Of a stretch of DNA of 37,500 bases, positions 15,334 to 22,973 are shown in pieces. The translations under genes were made by a program, and so were the position numbers. Each line of letters starts with the position of its first letter. The first letter of the stretch is position 1. Below the pieces are notes generated by a model that worked only from the letters and a program-made list of their open reading frames with translations, was not told the DNA's origin and searched no databases. The DNA comes from Clostridiales bacterium (GTDB lineage Bacteria; Bacillota; Clostridia; Christensenellales; Borkfalkiaceae), in NCBI GenBank assembly GCA_015069615.1, contig SVIF01000014.1, positions 1 to 37,500 of the forward strand, written 5' to 3'.

Positions 15334-16698
15334 TTATTCTTCCCTTTCGCGCTCTGGCATGGTTTTATATTTCCTTTTGGGTAAAACTGCCATATACGCG
15401 GGGCGGATGATTTTGTTGCCGTTGATGATTTCTTCTAGCCGATGCGCCGCCCAACCTGCCGTTCTTGCCACCGCAAATAAGGGGGTAAAGAGCGCATCGG
15501 GAAGCCCCAGCATACGGTAAACGAAACCGCTGTAAAAATCCACGTTGGGGCTTACGCCCTTATACATTTTGCGCTTTTCCGCAATCAGTTCGGGGGCTAA
15601 ACGGGCTACCGTTTCGTGCAAGTAAAATTCCTTTTCCATCCCTTTTTCGTGCGCTAATTCCCTAGCAAAGTGCTTTAAAATCACCGCTCGAGGATCGGAT
15701 TTAGAATAAATCGCGTGGCCAATGCCGTACACCAAACCGCTTTTATCAAAGGCTTCCTTATTGATTAACTTAATTAAATACTGCTTTACTTGTTCTTCGT
15801 CCGTAATATCCGAAACGTTCTTTTTTAGGTCGTCCATCATGGCGCATACTTTTACGTTTGCGCCCCCGTGTTTGGGGCCTTTCAGCGAACCGATGGAAGC
15901 GGCGAACGCCGAATAGGTATCCGTTCCCGAAGAAGTTACCACGTGCATGGTGAAGGAGGAGTTATTTCCCCCGCCGTGTTCGGCGTGAAGAACCAAGGCT
16001 AAATCCAAAAGTTCGGCTTCTAACGGAGTGTACTTAGAATCCTTTCTAAGCATATGTAAAATATTTTCCGCAGTGGATAAACTGGGGTCGGGATCGTGCA
16101 AAATTAACTGTTCTGCACCCTGGTGGAAATATTCCGAAACCTGATATCCACACAGAGCAAGTTGGGGCATTTTGGCAATAATGGATAAACATTGCATTAA
16201 AACGGAAGGGATATCCGTTTTTTCTGCAGTTTCGTCCGCCGAATACAAAGTTAACACCGAACGCGCCATACTATTCATTACGTCCTTCGTGGGGGATTTC
16301 ATAATAAAATCTTGCACGAAGTTTTCGGGAAGGGCACGAAGGGCAGAAAGCTCCTTTCTAAATTCAGCTAACTCACTTTCCGTGGGCAGAGCGCCAAACA
16401 ACAATAGATAGCAGGTTTCTTCAAAGCCCGCGCGGCGTTCGCCCGTGAACCCGTCTACCAAATCATACACGTTATATCCGCGGTAATATAATTCCCCTTC
16501 GGTGGGCACAAGTTCCCCGTGAACTTCCCTTTTTGCATTAACTTCGGAAATTTCGGTTAAACCCGTAAGCACGCCCTTACCATTTAAATCGCGTAAGCCG
16601 CGGTTTACCTTATATCGGTCGTATAATTCCTTATCAATTACCCCTTCGGCTACAATACGTTTTGCCCAGGCGTTAATTTTTTCGCTTTGATATGCCAC
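15334..16698 (-). CDS. gltA: Citrate (Si)-synthase family enzyme
   Basis: 454 aa. It condenses acetyl-CoA and oxaloacetate. Active-site elements are visible: H241 in LHAEHGGGN, H277 in GPKHGGAN, H328 in GIGHAIYSKSDPRA, and the catalytic Asp D387 in NVDFYSG. GHAIY replaces the GHRVY of classical enzymes, a form I recall in clostridial citrate/methylcitrate synthases, so substrate choice is not certain. The start is GTG at 16698 with AAGGGG upstream. No aconitase or isocitrate dehydrogenase lies nearby, so it may feed a partial cycle for glutamate synthesis (inference). It has its own promoter and is probably monocistronic. Confidence 0.94.
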   Translation of the reverse strand: MAYQSEKINAWAKRIVAEGVIDKELYDRYKVNRGLRDLNGKGVLTGLTEISEVNAKREVHGELVPTEGELYYRGYNVYDLVDGFTGERRAGFEETCYLLLFGALPTESELAEFRKELSALRALPENFVQDFIMKSPTKDVMNSMARSVLTLYSADETAEKTDIPSVLMQCLSIIAKMPQLALCGYQVSEYFHQGAEQLILHDPDPSLSTAENILHMLRKDSKYTPLEAELLDLALVLHAEHGGGNNSSFTMHVVTSSGTDTYSAFAASIGSLKGPKHGGANVKVCAMMDDLKKNVSDITDEEQVKQYLIKLINKEAFDKSGLVYGIGHAIYSKSDPRAVILKHFARELAHEKGMEKEFYLHETVARLAPELIAEKRKMYKGVSPNVDFYSGFVYRMLGLPDALFTPLFAVARTAGWAAHRLEEIINGNKIIRPAYMAVLPKRKYKTMPEREREE

Positions 16699-16731
16699 GT
16701 AAAATTACCCCTTGTTCGGTTTGATTTCGGT

Positions 16732-16761
16732 ATTATACCATAAAACGCAAGGGGTTGTCAA
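16732..16761 (-). promoter_or_regulatory. Promoter of citrate synthase
   Basis: Minus strand TTGACA (16756-16761), 18-bp spacer, extended TGGTATAAT (box 16732-16737). An 8-bp inverted repeat, ACCCCTTG (16707-16714) and CAAGGGGT (16748-16755), brackets the -10 box. Confidence 0.8.
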
Positions 16762-16776
16762 ATGAATAACGGAAAA

Positions 16777-16856
16777 CCGCGCTTCCCCATTTTGGGGCGC
16801 GCGGCAGGATACAATAGTTAGTTTGCGTTTCAAAATTAACTTACCCCCTTCGGGGG
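16777..16856. other. Gap with two hairpins between citrate synthase and DUF1540 gene
   Basis: An interrupted hairpin (CCGCGC, CCCC / GGGG, GCGCGG; 16777-16804) and a simple one (CCCCC-ttc-GGGGG; 16844-16856) lie downstream of the minus-strand DUF1540 gene. Read on the minus strand the first ends in GGTTTTCC and may terminate that gene. Nothing else is supported here. Confidence 0.45.
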
Positions 16857-16881
16857 CTTATTTTATTTTTCTTTTACACGC

Positions 16882-17025
16882 TTATTTTTCTTCGTAACTA
16901 TCGCAACAAGTGCAGGATTCCCCACACGCGCACCCCACGTGAATATCCTTCAGCGCGCAGGATTTACCGTTTGCGTTATGGCGACAACCTTTCACACTAC
17001 ATAAAATTGCTTGCGTATGCAACAT
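16882..17025 (-). CDS. DUF1540 cysteine-rich mini-protein
   Basis: 47 aa from ATG 17025, which has AAAGGAG 8 bases upstream; the frame is open further upstream but without a good site. Seven cysteines are arranged as in DUF1540: CSVKGC, a spaced Cys in GKSCAL, then GCACGESCTCCDSYEE. Such proteins are small, probably metal-binding, common in Clostridia and of unknown function. It is divergent from rplI with about 110 bp between the start codons. No convincing promoter was found. Confidence 0.85.
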   Translation of the reverse strand: MLHTQAILCSVKGCRHNANGKSCALKDIHVGCACGESCTCCDSYEEK

Positions 17026-17084
17026 ACTTTTTTCTCCTTTAGGCAAAACGCCCATAGCTATTATGTGAAAAATCCCAAAAAATA

Positions 17085-17113
17085 TTGACAAACGGGCGGA
17101 AATTTTGTAAAAT
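17085..17113 (+). promoter_or_regulatory. Promoter of rplI
   Basis: TTGACA (17085-17090), 17-bp spacer, TAAAAT (17108-17113), then AGGAG before the ATG at 17134. This gives a short leader. Confidence 0.85.
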
Positions 17114-17133
17114 AGAAAAAAGGAGATTTGACT

Positions 17134-17577
17134 ATGAAAGTTATTTTAGTAAAAGACGTAAAGGGCTCTGGAAAAAAGAACGACGTAATTGAAGTTTCGG
17201 ATGGCTACGCAAGAAACTTTTTATTGAAAAAAGGCTTAGCGGTAGAAGCAAATTCCACCAACTTAAATGCGGTAAACAACCAAAAGCAAGCGGCGGCCTT
17301 CCATTTGGAAGAAGAAAAAAAGGCAAACCGTGCTTTGGCGGAAACCTTAAATAAGACCACCGTTACCGTGCAAGTAAAATGCGGGGAAAACGGCAAAGTG
17401 TTCGGAAGTGTTACCAGCAAGGAAATTGCAGATAAACTTTCCACTATGGGGATTGCGCTTGATAAAAAGAAAATTATCATGAAAGACCCCATTAAAACGG
17501 CGGGCGAATATACGTTGGACGTAAAACTGATGCCTGAAATTTCCGCAAAACTAAAAGTTGTGGTTGTAAACGGCTAA
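17134..17577 (+). CDS. rplI: 50S ribosomal protein L9
   Basis: 147 aa, full length. The N-terminal domain ([21 protein letters not shown], then [15 protein letters not shown]) binds 23S rRNA near the L1 stalk. A long connecting helix (about 50-75, [21 protein letters not shown]) leads to the C-terminal domain with [23 protein letters not shown] 17134 is chosen because the family starts MKVILL and AGGAG is 8 bases upstream; a TTG two codons earlier is unlikely. It stands alone with its own promoter and terminator, not in the usual rpsF-rpsR-rplI or dnaB neighbourhood. Confidence 0.97.
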   Translation: MKVILVKDVKGSGKKNDVIEVSDGYARNFLLKKGLAVEANSTNLNAVNNQKQAAAFHLEEEKKANRALAETLNKTTVTVQVKCGENGKVFGSVTSKEIADKLSTMGIALDKKKIIMKDPIKTAGEYTLDVKLMPEISAKLKVVVVNG

Positions 17578-17594
17578 TAGCAATTGCATAAAAT

Positions 17595-17630
17595 AAAACC
17601 GCGCGGTGGACACTCACCGCGCGGTTTTTT
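17595..17630 (+). terminator. Terminator after rplI
   Basis: A 14-bp stem (aaaaccgcgcggtg / caccgcgcggtttt) has a 6-nt loop and a T tract. Confidence 0.93.
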
Positions 17631-17790
17631 ATTCGTTCTCCCTTTCTTCTGCACTCCCCCACGCGGTTTTTATCCTTTTATCAAACCACTTCCCCGCGCA
17701 TATGTATGTTTTCACATACGACAAATTTGTGTGATGATACATAGCAATTTTTTGTCATATGCAAGGAATAGCAAGTATAAAAACACGCAA

Positions 17791-17822
17791 AAAGCGGACG
17801 GCAACTACTTGCCGTCCGCTTT
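17791..17822. terminator. Terminator downstream of the NPYG-tail membrane protein
   Basis: A 14-bp stem (aaagcggacggcaa / ttgccgtccgcttt) has loop ctac, with T runs on both strands. It serves the minus-strand gene ending at 17842. Confidence 0.9.
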
Positions 17823-17841
17823 AATTTTTCCTATTTTCACA

Positions 17842-18795
17842 TTAATTTTTATTTTCGGGGTTATCAAACTCACCAAACGGGTTATCGTTTTGGGGTGCAG
17901 CCGCGTTGCTACCCCCTTCTAAATCCGAAAAGGGATTATCGTTTGCGGGTGCGTTAGGATGCGTAGGCGTTCCAAAGGAGGTTCCGTTTTCCCCGTAAGG
18001 GTTATTGGGCGTTGCGTACGGATTGGGATTTTGGAAGTTTTGCCCGTAAGGGCTTTGATTGGGCATACCGTAAGGATTGGAATTTGCGTAGGGGTTTTGG
18101 TAAGGATTTGCGTTCGGATGCCCGTAAGGTGCACCAAAACCGCCGTTTTGATAAGCAGTTTTTACCGTTTCTACCTCCTCTTCCAGCGTGCGGTTGTTGC
18201 GGCAAACGAACAAGAAGATACCGTCAATAAAGATTAAGCTGAGAAGCCCAAAGAATACCCCTTGGCGGGTTTTAAAGCGGCGGAAGAAATTGATAAACAA
18301 AATACCGCCCAAAATCAACGAACAAACAAAAGCAATGGTGCTTACGATACCCAACACACTGGTGAACGAAGGCAAAATTTGCCCTTCTAATTCGTACATC
18401 CAGTCCTGTTTCAATTCGGTTAAATCCGCATTGTAAAAGGCCACGATATCCAAGTTACACGCGTATACAAACACGGTGGAAAGCACGTTTTGTACAAGAT
18501 CTATCGCGATTTCAATACCACGGATAATGGGGAACGCAATCCCCACCCAAGAAAGCCCCTTATTGCTAAACTTGCCCGAAAAAGCAAGTTTCCCTACGTA
18601 ATAATAGCGAACGAAGGGCAAAAAGCATAATTTTTCCGCCTTCCCCGGCAGATACCGCTTGCAAAGGCTTTTAACCGCGAAAGCGCCAAGCATATAGTTT
18701 AGCCCAAAGCTAAACAACAACATAATAAAGGGAAGTAAATACGCGTTCAAAAGTAGCGTTTCCCTTGTTACGGTTACATCTAATAATAATTGCAT
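17842..18795 (-). CDS. Membrane protein with Asn/Pro-rich NPYG/NPF tail
   Basis: 317 aa, family not recognised. Residues 1-205 hold about five hydrophobic segments (for example LLPFIMLLFSFGLNYMLGAF, IVSTIAFVCSLILGGILFI and VFFGLLSLIFIDGIFLFVC) with a basic loop after the first. Residues about 215-317 form a low-complexity, presumably cytoplasmic tail with repeated NPYG/NPYQ/NPYA units, then two DNPF motifs and a Gly/Asn/Asp-rich end. Such tails can mediate self-association or partner binding. AGGAGAAAAGAT precedes the ATG. It follows the CPBP gene on the same strand by 64 bases. Confidence 0.82.
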   Translation of the reverse strand: MQLLLDVTVTRETLLLNAYLLPFIMLLFSFGLNYMLGAFAVKSLCKRYLPGKAEKLCFLPFVRYYYVGKLAFSGKFSNKGLSWVGIAFPIIRGIEIAIDLVQNVLSTVFVYACNLDIVAFYNADLTELKQDWMYELEGQILPSFTSVLGIVSTIAFVCSLILGGILFINFFRRFKTRQGVFFGLLSLIFIDGIFLFVCRNNRTLEEEVETVKTAYQNGGFGAPYGHPNANPYQNPYANSNPYGMPNQSPYGQNFQNPNPYATPNNPYGENGTSFGTPTHPNAPANDNPFSDLEGGSNAAAPQNDNPFGEFDNPENKN

Positions 18796-18859
18796 ATCTT
18801 TTCTCCTAACGCCCGTTAGGGCTTTTTTATTATCATTTGGCGTTTTTAGGCACCAAATT

Positions 18860-20005
18860 TTACCGCGTTATCCATCCTTTCAAAACGGCCAAGACCACCG
18901 CCCAAACCGCTGTATTTACAACAAACGCTAGGGTGAACCAAAAAACAACCTTCCATTTTTTGCTTTTTTTGTTAAAAGGCCGCCATCCAAGTTGCTCCGA
19001 AAAGAACCACTTCCCTTGATTTTCATCTTTTAAGGACTGTTCTTCCCTAAATTCTACCGTTTCATCCGCAAACCCTACGTTTAACGCGGTTTTTATCGCC
19101 GCGTAGTATCTTCCGTATGCCTTGTGTATTTCTTCCGCGTAAGCATTGCGGGGAGGATATAAGGCGTTTACAAATTTGTTTGTTTCCTTTCCCTTTTTTG
19201 CCGTAGCGTATATCAGCCAACCTAGCGCCGCCAAACCAAGCGCAACGGTAGTGGCGTAGTATACGATTTTCAAAGTGGGATTCCCGATATTGTTCGCCAG
19301 TGTAGACAAGCCCGAAAGGGCGTTGTTCATACCGTGTAACAGCATACAAGGAAGAAGGCTTTTGGTTTCCACGTAGATAAGCCCAAGCACAATGCCCAGC
19401 ATAAACTGATATACCGTTTGCAAGGGGTTGGTGTGCATAAGCGTAAACGCCGCCGCCGAAAGAACGACCGCCGTACCTTTGCCGTATTCCCTAAGGCCGT
19501 TCGCTATAACGCCACGAAATAAAAGTTCTTCCCCCACAGCGGGGCAAACCACAACCATTACGTATAACACGTACAGTAAAGGACCTTCCCCTGCTAATTC
19601 CATAGAAGCAAGTTCTTCGGAGGTAAAGAAAAAACCTTCAATTACGTCCGTAAGGGGCGCAAACAACGTAATTGCGATAAAAAAGCATAAAATTACTAAA
19701 AAGGAGTATTCTTGCTTGCCATCCAAGTACGTGCCGCCGCCACGGATAACGTTCACGTTTTTGCGTTTCCCCATATATAAGGCAAATCCTGCCATACAAG
19801 ACTGTGAAATTAGGGTGAAAACGATATCTACTGCGAAATCTACGTCCTGCAAAAAATCAAACACCTTAATCACAAAGAACTGCAAAAACAATAGCCCCAA
19901 CGCAGACATGGCGTACGCAAAGGCTGCGTCCGCCGCACTAAACTTATTGGGATTGTACCATTTGGGCATAGGCGGTTGCGCCACACCGTAATAATCTCCG
20001 TACAT
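18860..20005 (-). CDS. CPBP-family (Abi/Rce1-like) intramembrane metalloprotease
   Basis: 381 aa. The three conserved motifs of the CAAX-protease/bacteriocin-processing family are visible: E159-E160 and R164 in VGEELLFRG, H191 in FTLMHTNP, and H224/N228 in LLHGMNNAL. These form the metal site within a bundle of about eight membrane helices. An extra C-terminal part (about 275-381) carries a soluble stretch and a final membrane helix (VVFWFTLAFVVNTAVWAVVL), longer than usual. Members process peptides or confer bacteriocin immunity; the substrate here is unknown. It has its own promoter and AAAGGAA before the ATG. Confidence 0.9.
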   Translation of the reverse strand: MYGDYYGVAQPPMPKWYNPNKFSAADAAFAYAMSALGLLFLQFFVIKVFDFLQDVDFAVDIVFTLISQSCMAGFALYMGKRKNVNVIRGGGTYLDGKQEYSFLVILCFFIAITLFAPLTDVIEGFFFTSEELASMELAGEGPLLYVLYVMVVVCPAVGEELLFRGVIANGLREYGKGTAVVLSAAAFTLMHTNPLQTVYQFMLGIVLGLIYVETKSLLPCMLLHGMNNALSGLSTLANNIGNPTLKIVYYATTVALGLAALGWLIYATAKKGKETNKFVNALYPPRNAYAEEIHKAYGRYYAAIKTALNVGFADETVEFREEQSLKDENQGKWFFSEQLGWRPFNKKSKKWKVVFWFTLAFVVNTAVWAVVLAVLKGWITR

Positions 20006-20067
20006 TTTCGCGTTCCTTTGCCAACAGTTTAACCTAAGATAGTTAAAATAAGGTTAATGCATTAAAG

Positions 20068-20096
20068 AGTATACGCGTTTTTCTTAAAAAAGTCAA
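20068..20096 (-). promoter_or_regulatory. Promoter of the CPBP gene
   Basis: Minus strand TTGACT (20091-20096), 17-bp spacer starting TTTTTTAA, TATACT (20068-20073). A 7-bp inverted repeat TTAACCT/AGGTTAA (20029-20057) lies in the leader. The promoter is closely similar to the one at 35726-35754. Confidence 0.8.
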
Positions 20097-20145
20097 CCCT
20101 ATTTGCTCTTTTTTGTACGCGCGCCCGTAATTTTCATAAATACGG

Positions 20146-20373
20146 TTAGGTTAGCGCGCGGACGGGGGCGATACGCTTTGCTTTTGCGGAAATCATAAGG
20201 GTATACCCATCCCGTTCTTCCGCCACTTGAATTTTTACCCCCGCAAGCGAATCAAAATAGGAAGAAAGCAGGGCGGTTACGTCGCTTTTTAATAAAGATT
20301 TTAACGAAGGGGAAAGATTTTTCCTATCCTGTTGAATAACCGCAAACAGCCTTGCGCTATCAAAATACTGCAT
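20146..20373 (-). CDS. minE: Cell-division topological factor MinE
   Basis: 75 aa from ATG 20373, which has AAAAGGAG upstream and starts just past the minD stop. The pattern fits MinE: an N-terminal helix region SARLFAVIQQDRK corresponding to the MinD-binding A-R-L-x-x-I/V-x-x-x-R segment, then LLKSDVTALLSSYF and the C-terminal dimerisation strands VKIQVAEE and YTLMISAKA. MinE drives MinD off the membrane and creates pole-to-pole oscillation. Its presence indicates an oscillating Min system rather than the DivIVA-only type. Identification is strengthened by direct coupling to minD. Confidence 0.85.
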   Translation of the reverse strand: MQYFDSARLFAVIQQDRKNLSPSLKSLLKSDVTALLSSYFDSLAGVKIQVAEERDGYTLMISAKAKRIAPVRALT

Positions 20374-20374
20374 A

Positions 20375-21151
20375 CTAAACACTCCTTTTGATTTTTCGGC
20401 GAATACTGCCCCAAAGCCCGCGGTATTTACGGGTGGGATCGTAGGCTTTAAACTCCCCTTTCATTAGGTTTTCCACCCCGATTTTTACCGCTTTTTTTAG
20501 ACTTGCACTACCCTCCCCACCCAAAAGCAAATTCTCATCTTCGGGCAAAACGCAAAGGGGAGCCGCTTTTAACAGTTTACAAACCGCCGTAGGGGAAAGC
20601 ATATCCCCATCCGCAACCAATTCGCCGCGCACGCGGTTTACCACCACCTTTGGGGTGTCAATTCCGTACGAACGGAGCAGTGCAATTACCTTATCCGCGT
20701 CCCGCACCGCTAAGGGGGAAGGGGTAACCACCACAACCCCTTCGTTAGCGCAAGAAACCGCGCGGTGAAAACCGATATCCATGCCGGCGGGGCAGTCAAA
20801 CAAAATATAATCGGCGTAAGGTTTTAATCCTTCCATTGCCGCACGAATTTTTTGCGCGGAAATACTTTCGGTTAAATAGGCGCGTTTGGATGGCAAAAAT
20901 AATAGGTTGGGCGTTTTTTCGTCTATGATAAGCGCTTGTTTTAAACGGCAACGCCCTTCCACCACGTCCGCTAAATCGTACGAAACCAAGTGTTCCTTTC
21001 TTAGCGCCATATCTAAGTTGTTTAGCCCAAAATCCAAATCAACCAAAACAACGCGTTGCCCTTTTTTAGCAAGAGTTCGCCCCATGAGAGCGGTTACGGA
21101 GGTTTTGCCCACACCACCCTTTCCGGAAGTAAAAACGATTCTGCGTACCAT
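20375..21151 (-). CDS. minD: Septum-site determining ATPase MinD
   Basis: 258 aa. Deviant Walker A GKGGVGKTS (10-18), switch DLDFGLNNLD, and DCPAGMD as the second switch/Walker B. The C-terminus (GLWGSIRRKIKRSV) is the amphipathic membrane-targeting helix. MinD binds membrane as an ATP dimer and normally recruits the FtsZ inhibitor MinC. No minC is seen in this window. AAAGGAG and a second GGA precede the ATG. A terminator separates it from the upstream beta-helix gene, so minDE forms its own transcription unit. Confidence 0.95.
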   Translation of the reverse strand: MVRRIVFTSGKGGVGKTSVTALMGRTLAKKGQRVVLVDLDFGLNNLDMALRKEHLVSYDLADVVEGRCRLKQALIIDEKTPNLLFLPSKRAYLTESISAQKIRAAMEGLKPYADYILFDCPAGMDIGFHRAVSCANEGVVVVTPSPLAVRDADKVIALLRSYGIDTPKVVVNRVRGELVADGDMLSPTAVCKLLKAAPLCVLPEDENLLLGGEGSASLKKAVKIGVENLMKGEFKAYDPTRKYRGLWGSIRRKIKRSV

Positions 21152-21203
21152 ATTTTCCTTTCTCCTTTGCTTTTAGGAAAAATAGAATAACATACGTGAT
21201 AAA

Positions 21204-21242
21204 AAAAGAACGCGCTTTCCTTGCCGAAAAACGCGTTCTTTT
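21204..21242. terminator. Terminator between the beta-helix gene and minD
   Basis: An 11-bp stem (aaaagaacgcg / cgcgttctttt) has a 17-nt loop and T/A runs on both sides. It ends minus-strand transcription coming from the maf/mreB-like unit. Confidence 0.8.
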
Positions 21243-21285
21243 GACGAATAGTTTATGAGTGATGCAATCAAAACTAAGGTAAGTT

Positions 21286-22938
21286 TTATTCCACGGGGAT
21301 GGTAACCTTCATATCCTTACAGTTTTCTTGGTAGAAGCAAACCCCTTCCCCATACAACGATTTCCCCGTTTCTTTATGTATGTAAGCATTGTTTTTAACG
21401 ATAATGTTTTTAGAGCGCAACGCATACACAATCCACTTACTATCCGTGATAATTACGTTGTTTTTAATACGGATATTCTGGCAGTAGTATTCGGGTTCTT
21501 TTGCATTAAAATCGTACACGGGCACAATGCCGACCGCCGCGCCACCGTACTGATGGCAAAAATCGTTAAATACGTTGTTTTTGATTAGAAGGTTTTTCAC
21601 CCCGCCCGATTCAAACCAGTACTTGCTTTCGGCAGAAACTTCAATGCACGAAGAACTGTTAGAAAACCAACTGTTTTTAACCACCGCTTTTTTACGGGTG
21701 GCCACCAAAACGCCACGGGGGCGGTTGTTGGTAACCGAGCAATCGTCAAAGGTAAATTTGGCTTGGCGGGTGAAGTTTTCAATCAAATCCCCTTCCTTGG
21801 GTAGCGTTCCTTTTAAGGTAAGGGTAATTTCGTTTTCCTTGGTCAGTTCGGAAGAAAGCACCTTTGCCTTGCCACGGGGCACTAAACCCCCGCCGTGATA
21901 AATCGCAAGGGTATCCCCCTTAAAATATACGTTGGCACCGTATTGCTGATTGTGCGAAAGGATGACCTTCACCTTATTTTTTTCCACGTTCGTAACTTTG
22001 GTAAAGATGCCGTGGATATTCGCCCCGTCGTCTAACATATTTTCAAAAATACATTCTTTTAGACGCACTTTCCCCGTACAGTTGATAAAGTGGGTAGCAT
22101 CCGCGCCCGCGGTAACGATACCGTGGCGTTCTTCCCCCAGCAAAATATGAAAACGGCGCAACGTTACGTTGTGGCAGGTTTGGCAGTTGATGCCCATAGA
22201 GGGGGTGTAATAGGCGATTACGTCCTCTACGGTTAGATTTTTGCAGTTGAACGCAAACAAGGTATTGGCTTGACGGCTTTCCCCGTTGAGTACCACGATA
22301 CAACCCACCGTAAATTCCGCCATTTCCTTGCCGTAGAAACGAACATTGCCGCTATCCAACAATTCGGCGCGGAAAAGGTCGCTCTTGGTTTCTTCCCCGT
22401 CCGTAAAACGGACGATACGGCATTGGCTACCAAATAAAACGCGCTTTTTTTCCTTATCAAAGGCTTGCCACATGGAGGGGAAATCGTGATACGTTTGGGT
22501 AATTTCTTCCACTTGTTGCGTTAAGTAACCGTTTTGCATAGCAAGGGAAGTTCCTTCCTTTACTTTCAGTTCTACGTATTCATCCGTAGAAACAACCACT
22601 TCGCCCTGCATATAAAAGGCTTTTGCATAGTCCAAAGTAAAGCCCGAGAGGGTGATATTTTTACACCCGTCAAAGATGAAGGGGGAAACCCTTCCGTGGA
22701 ACACGAGATGCGCGTTATCCCCCGTAATTTTTACGTTTCTCTTATTTTTTAAGTAAAAAGCAATATTTTTTACCCCCGCATCACAGTTGCTTTGGTAATA
22801 AAACACTTGCTCGGTTTCTTTTTCGTGAATATGATATTCCCCTGCGGATAGAAAGATTTCATCCCCACTTTTTACGTTGCGTAGCGTTTCCTTTAACTCG
22901 GCATACGAAAAGTTTTCTGGTGAAAAGAGTTTTTTCAT
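21286..22938 (-). CDS. Right-handed beta-helix protein, GH110 alpha-galactosidase-like
   Basis: 550 aa with no signal peptide, so probably cytoplasmic. Repeated short coils of the parallel beta-helix type run through the protein (KNITLSGFTL, KNLTVEDVIAYY, VKNLLIKNNVF, IRIKNNVIIT, KNIIVKNNAYI). The central segment with D280, H283, the pair D303-D304 and H309 (DATHF ... FENMLDDGANIHG) resembles the acidic active site of GH110 alpha-1,3-galactosidases from memory; a pectin-lyase-like or other glycosidase is the alternative. It sits 35 bases downstream of the MreB-like gene, with GGGAG before its ATG, so the two are probably co-transcribed. Its position in a morphogenesis cluster is unusual. Confidence 0.78.
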   Translation of the reverse strand: MKKLFSPENFSYAELKETLRNVKSGDEIFLSAGEYHIHEKETEQVFYYQSNCDAGVKNIAFYLKNKRNVKITGDNAHLVFHGRVSPFIFDGCKNITLSGFTLDYAKAFYMQGEVVVSTDEYVELKVKEGTSLAMQNGYLTQQVEEITQTYHDFPSMWQAFDKEKKRVLFGSQCRIVRFTDGEETKSDLFRAELLDSGNVRFYGKEMAEFTVGCIVVLNGESRQANTLFAFNCKNLTVEDVIAYYTPSMGINCQTCHNVTLRRFHILLGEERHGIVTAGADATHFINCTGKVRLKECIFENMLDDGANIHGIFTKVTNVEKNKVKVILSHNQQYGANVYFKGDTLAIYHGGGLVPRGKAKVLSSELTKENEITLTLKGTLPKEGDLIENFTRQAKFTFDDCSVTNNRPRGVLVATRKKAVVKNSWFSNSSSCIEVSAESKYWFESGGVKNLLIKNNVFNDFCHQYGGAAVGIVPVYDFNAKEPEYYCQNIRIKNNVIITDSKWIVYALRSKNIIVKNNAYIHKETGKSLYGEGVCFYQENCKDMKVTIPVE

Positions 22939-22973
22939 AATCGTTTTCTCCCGTTTTAGTTCAAAAGTTTTCG

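Noticed and set aside
16762-16821. A 19-codon plus-strand frame (MNNGKPRFPILGRAAGYNS) with AAGGGG upstream, next to the citrate synthase promoter
   Set aside because: The apparent ribosome site is part of the inverted repeat and -35 region of the opposite-strand promoter. No plus-strand promoter is visible, and the frame runs through a hairpin.
18796-18830. GCCCGTTAGGGC followed by TTTTTT on the plus strand, like a terminator
   Set aside because: The stem is only 4 to 5 bp and there is no plus-strand gene upstream. It lies in the leader of the minus-strand NPYG-tail gene.
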